From positions 6,979,001 through 7,043,000 of the forward strand of contig NZ_CP076457.1 of assembly GCF_018866325.1 (NCBI RefSeq): 64,000 nt of DNA, given 5' to 3'. This document shows, one piece after another, positions 61,764 to 64,000 of the stretch. The notes under the pieces are model-generated. The model was not told where the DNA came from and made no database searches. It saw only the letters and a list, made by a program, of their open reading frames with translations. The translations under genes and the position numbers were made by a program. Positions within the stretch are counted from its first letter, which is position 1, and the number at the start of each line of letters is the position of its first letter. This DNA is from Streptomyces sp. YPW6. GTDB lineage: Bacteria; Actinomycetota; Actinomycetes; Streptomycetales; Streptomycetaceae.

Positions 61764-64000
61764 TCAGTCCTGTTCCACCAGGGCCGTCTGCACCAGCCGC
61801 GGCTTGCGGCGCTGGATGTGCAGCGCCCGGCCCGGAGGCAGGTTCAGCGGCTTGGCGTTGCCGAAGAGGCGGCCCTCCGTCGGCGGACACGAGAGCAGGA
61901 CCGCCGGGTTGTTGGCCTCGTCCAGACGCCTGATCAGCCCGTCGCTCAGACCGCGCCCCGCGCCCATCGCGCTCCGCGCGACGACCAGGTGCAGTCCCAT
62001 CTCGAAGCCCAGGGTCAGATGCTCGAAGAGCGGCTCGAACGGGCTCTGGAAGGAGTTGCCCGACACCATGTCGTAGTCGTCGACCAGGACGAACAGGCGA
62101 GGGCCCGTCCACCAGTCGCACCGGCGCATCCGGGCGGGCGAGATGTCGGCCCCTGGCACCCGGGTCTTCATCGCGCGGGCCGCCCCCTCGATGGTCTCGT
62201 TGAGGTTGTCCAGGGAGATGACATGCCCGATGCGGTACTCCTCGGGAATGGCGTCGACCAGGGTGCGGCGGTAGTCCACCGCGATGATCTTCGCCTCCTC
62301 GGGGGTGTACCGGGCGGTGATGCCCTGCGTGACGAGGCGCAGCAGGTTGGTCTTGCCGCTCTCGGTGTCGCCGACCGCGATGAGGTGCGGGGTCCGGCTG
62401 AAGTCGTGCCGGACCGGCTCCAGCGCGTCCTGGTCGAGACCGAGTGCGAGGCGCATGCCGCCGCCCTCCGTGGCCTCGGGCGGGGGGAGCTCGGAGACCG
62501 GCAGCCGGTGCGGGAGCATCCGTACCTGCGGGGCGGCGGGACCGGACCAGCGCCGGGAGATCTCCCCGACCAGGTGGGCCACGCCCTCGCCGAGGTCGTC
62601 GAGGCAGCCGCTGCCGTCCAGCCGGGGCAGACCCGCGAGGAAGTGCATCTTGCTGTCGGCGGTGATGCCGCGCCCGCCGGTGCGCGGCACCGAACGGGCC
62701 TTGCGGGTGTCGATCTCGGAGTCCATCGGATCACCCATCCGCAGCTCCAGACGGGTGGCTGCCTGGTCGCGCACCTGCGCGGACAGCTCCACCCAGCGGG
62801 TGGTGGTGATGAGCAGGTGGATGCCGTAGTTGAGGCCCCGGGCGGCGAGTTCGTTGAACTTCGGGATGAGGTCGTCGTAGTCCTGGCGGACCGTGGACCA
62901 GCCGTCGACCACCATGAAGACATCGCCGTAGGGCTCGTCGGGGAACTCCCCGGCGGCCCGGCGGCGCCGGTAGGACTGCATGGAGTCCAGCGTGTGGTCC
63001 ACGAAGAACTGCTCACGCCGGGCCAGGAGCGCCATCACCTCGGCCACCGTCCGGTGCACCCGGTCCGGGTTGAGCCGCGCGGCGACCCCTCCCACATGCG
63101 GGAGCGCCGCGAGCTGGGAGAGGCCGCCGCCGCCGAAGTCCAGGCAGTAGAACTGCACCTCGGCCGGGGTGTGGGTGAGCGCCAGCGCGGCGATGAGGGT
63201 CCGGGCGAGGGTGGACTTGCCGCTCTGCGAACCGCCCGCGACGGCGACATGGCCGCCCGCCGCGGACAGGTCCACGACCAGCGGGTCCCGTCGCTGCTCG
63301 AACGGCTTGTCCACCAGGCCGACCGGCACCCGCAGCTTCCCGGTGCCCGGCCAGCGCGTGGCGATCAGGCCCCGCTCCTCGTCCGGCGCGATCCCGGGCA
63401 GCAGCGCGTCCAGCGGGAACGGCTCGTCCAGCGGCGGCAGCCACACCTGGTGGGCGTCGGGCCCGGAGCCGCGCAGCCGGTCCAGCGCCACGTCGAGCAG
63501 CGCCTCCTCGTCCTCGGCCTCCTCCGGCTCCGGCTCCGGGCCGGGTGACGCCTCCAGGGTGCGCGGCACCACCCACCCGCTGGTCCACGGAACCACCTGG
63601 CTCGCCACCCGGGCCTGCACCACCGCACCCGTCCTGCGCCGGTACGTCCCCGAGGAGTACGCGGCACGGAACCGGGTCAGGGCCTCCACCCCGGACTTGA
63701 GATAGCCGCTGCCGGGCGCTGCGGGCAGCTCGTAGGCGTCCGGTACGCCGAGCACCCCGCGGCTCTCCATCGCGGAGAAGGTCCGCAGCCCGATGCGGTA
63801 CGAGAGATGGCTCTCCAGCTGGTGCATACGCCCCTCGTCCAGGCGCTGCGAGGCGAGCAGCAGATGGACGCCGAGCGAGCGGCCGAGGCGGCCGATCATC
63901 ACGAACAGCTCCATGAACTCCCGGTGGGTGGAGAGAAGTTCGCTGAACTCGTCGACCACCACGAAGAGGCTGGGCAGCGGGGCCAGGTCGGCTCCGGCGG
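61764..64000 (-). CDS. eccC: EccC, type VII secretion FtsK/SpoIIIE ATPase, N-terminus beyond window
   Basis: 745 residues of the C-terminal part; the frame stays open to the window edge (reading APLPSLFVVVDEFSELL at the border). Domain 1 ends in the ASQRLDEG region. Domain 2 has Walker A GGSQSGKSTLART (about residue 256 from the visible end) and Walker B VFMVVDGWS. Domain 3 has Walker A GDTESGKTNLLR and Walker B LFVLVDDYD. EccC is the membrane motor that recognises WXG100/ESX substrates. It is convergent with the mycosin-like gene, unlike many ESX loci where these genes are co-directional. Confidence 0.94.
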   Translation of the reverse strand, partial: AGADLAPLPSLFVVVDEFSELLSTHREFMELFVMIGRLGRSLGVHLLLASQRLDEGRMHQLESHLSYRIGLRTFSAMESRGVLGVPDAYELPAAPGSGYLKSGVEALTRFRAAYSSGTYRRRTGAVVQARVASQVVPWTSGWVVPRTLEASPGPEPEPEEAEDEEALLDVALDRLRGSGPDAHQVWLPPLDEPFPLDALLPGIAPDEERGLIATRWPGTGKLRVPVGLVDKPFEQRRDPLVVDLSAAGGHVAVAGGSQSGKSTLARTLIAALALTHTPAEVQFYCLDFGGGGLSQLAALPHVGGVAARLNPDRVHRTVAEVMALLARREQFFVDHTLDSMQSYRRRRAAGEFPDEPYGDVFMVVDGWSTVRQDYDDLIPKFNELAARGLNYGIHLLITTTRWVELSAQVRDQAATRLELRMGDPMDSEIDTRKARSVPRTGGRGITADSKMHFLAGLPRLDGSGCLDDLGEGVAHLVGEISRRWSGPAAPQVRMLPHRLPVSELPPPEATEGGGMRLALGLDQDALEPVRHDFSRTPHLIAVGDTESGKTNLLRLVTQGITARYTPEEAKIIAVDYRRTLVDAIPEEYRIGHVISLDNLNETIEGAARAMKTRVPGADISPARMRRCDWWTGPRLFVLVDDYDMVSGNSFQSPFEPLFEHLTLGFEMGLHLVVARSAMGAGRGLSDGLIRRLDEANNPAVLLSCPPTEGRLFGNAKPLNLPPGRALHIQRRKPRLVQTALVEQD

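Overview
The window is high-GC actinobacterial DNA and almost certainly Streptomyces chromosome. The evidence is the codon use, the many GTG/TTG starts, the Tat and Sec exported proteins, and a Streptomyces-type type VII secretion (T7SS) locus. No rRNA, tRNA or CRISPR array was seen.

Layout. 1-12.6 kb is ordinary chromosome: a glutathione peroxidase/GNAT/XRE-cupin operon with a palindrome just upstream of the regulator's preferred start, a DUF389 membrane protein, a Ski2-like helicase followed by tesB, a YdjM-like membrane protein, an ATP-dependent DNA ligase, a type II NADH dehydrogenase and a fused membrane/spermidine-synthase-like protein. 12.7-23.7 kb is transport and catabolism: a translationally coupled heterodimeric ABC exporter with one consensus and one dead ATP site, a Tat-exported GH109-like oxidoreductase/glycosidase, a large FAD plus Fe-S oxidase, and a MarR regulator divergent from an ABC exporter. 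23.7-30.5 kb holds a 19-residue peptide gene with its own ribosome binding site and terminator, a short MltG, a 9-bp repeat array, an FAD monooxygenase, a YjbQ protein and a DEDDh exonuclease-BRCT-BRCT-TerD fusion. 30.5-37.5 kb holds transposase and esterase debris plus a cell-envelope set: a secreted amidase-fold protein, a polysaccharide deacetylase and a class A penicillin-binding protein whose transpeptidase motifs are altered. It ends with a SUKH-type immunity protein.

37,618-52,580 is a composite transposon of 14,963 bp. Two inverted 1,660-bp IS1380-family copies bound it, and the outer edges carry the same 4-bp sequence CTGA. Each IS copy carries a different single-base frameshift. The interior holds two IS630-type transposase units with shared 24-bp ends, an XRE gene, a small hypothetical gene, and a 1,371-residue secreted polymorphic toxin (ALF repeats, Ala-rich helices, Hint, C-terminal toxin). 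A DUF6183-like gene directly downstream of the toxin is the best candidate immunity gene. A divergent secreted protein and a decayed third IS1380 element complete the interior.

52.8-64 kb returns to chromosome: a HAD phosphatase and an unusual T7SS accessory cluster. That cluster has membrane-anchored B-lectin and ricin-type lectin proteins, a T7SS-associated protein, an EccA-like protein with an N-terminal beta-helix and two AAA+ modules, a mycosin homologue lacking all catalytic residues, and the C-terminal part of EccC. These genes probably form an ESX-like secretion or surface assembly system in which the mycosin has a structural role.
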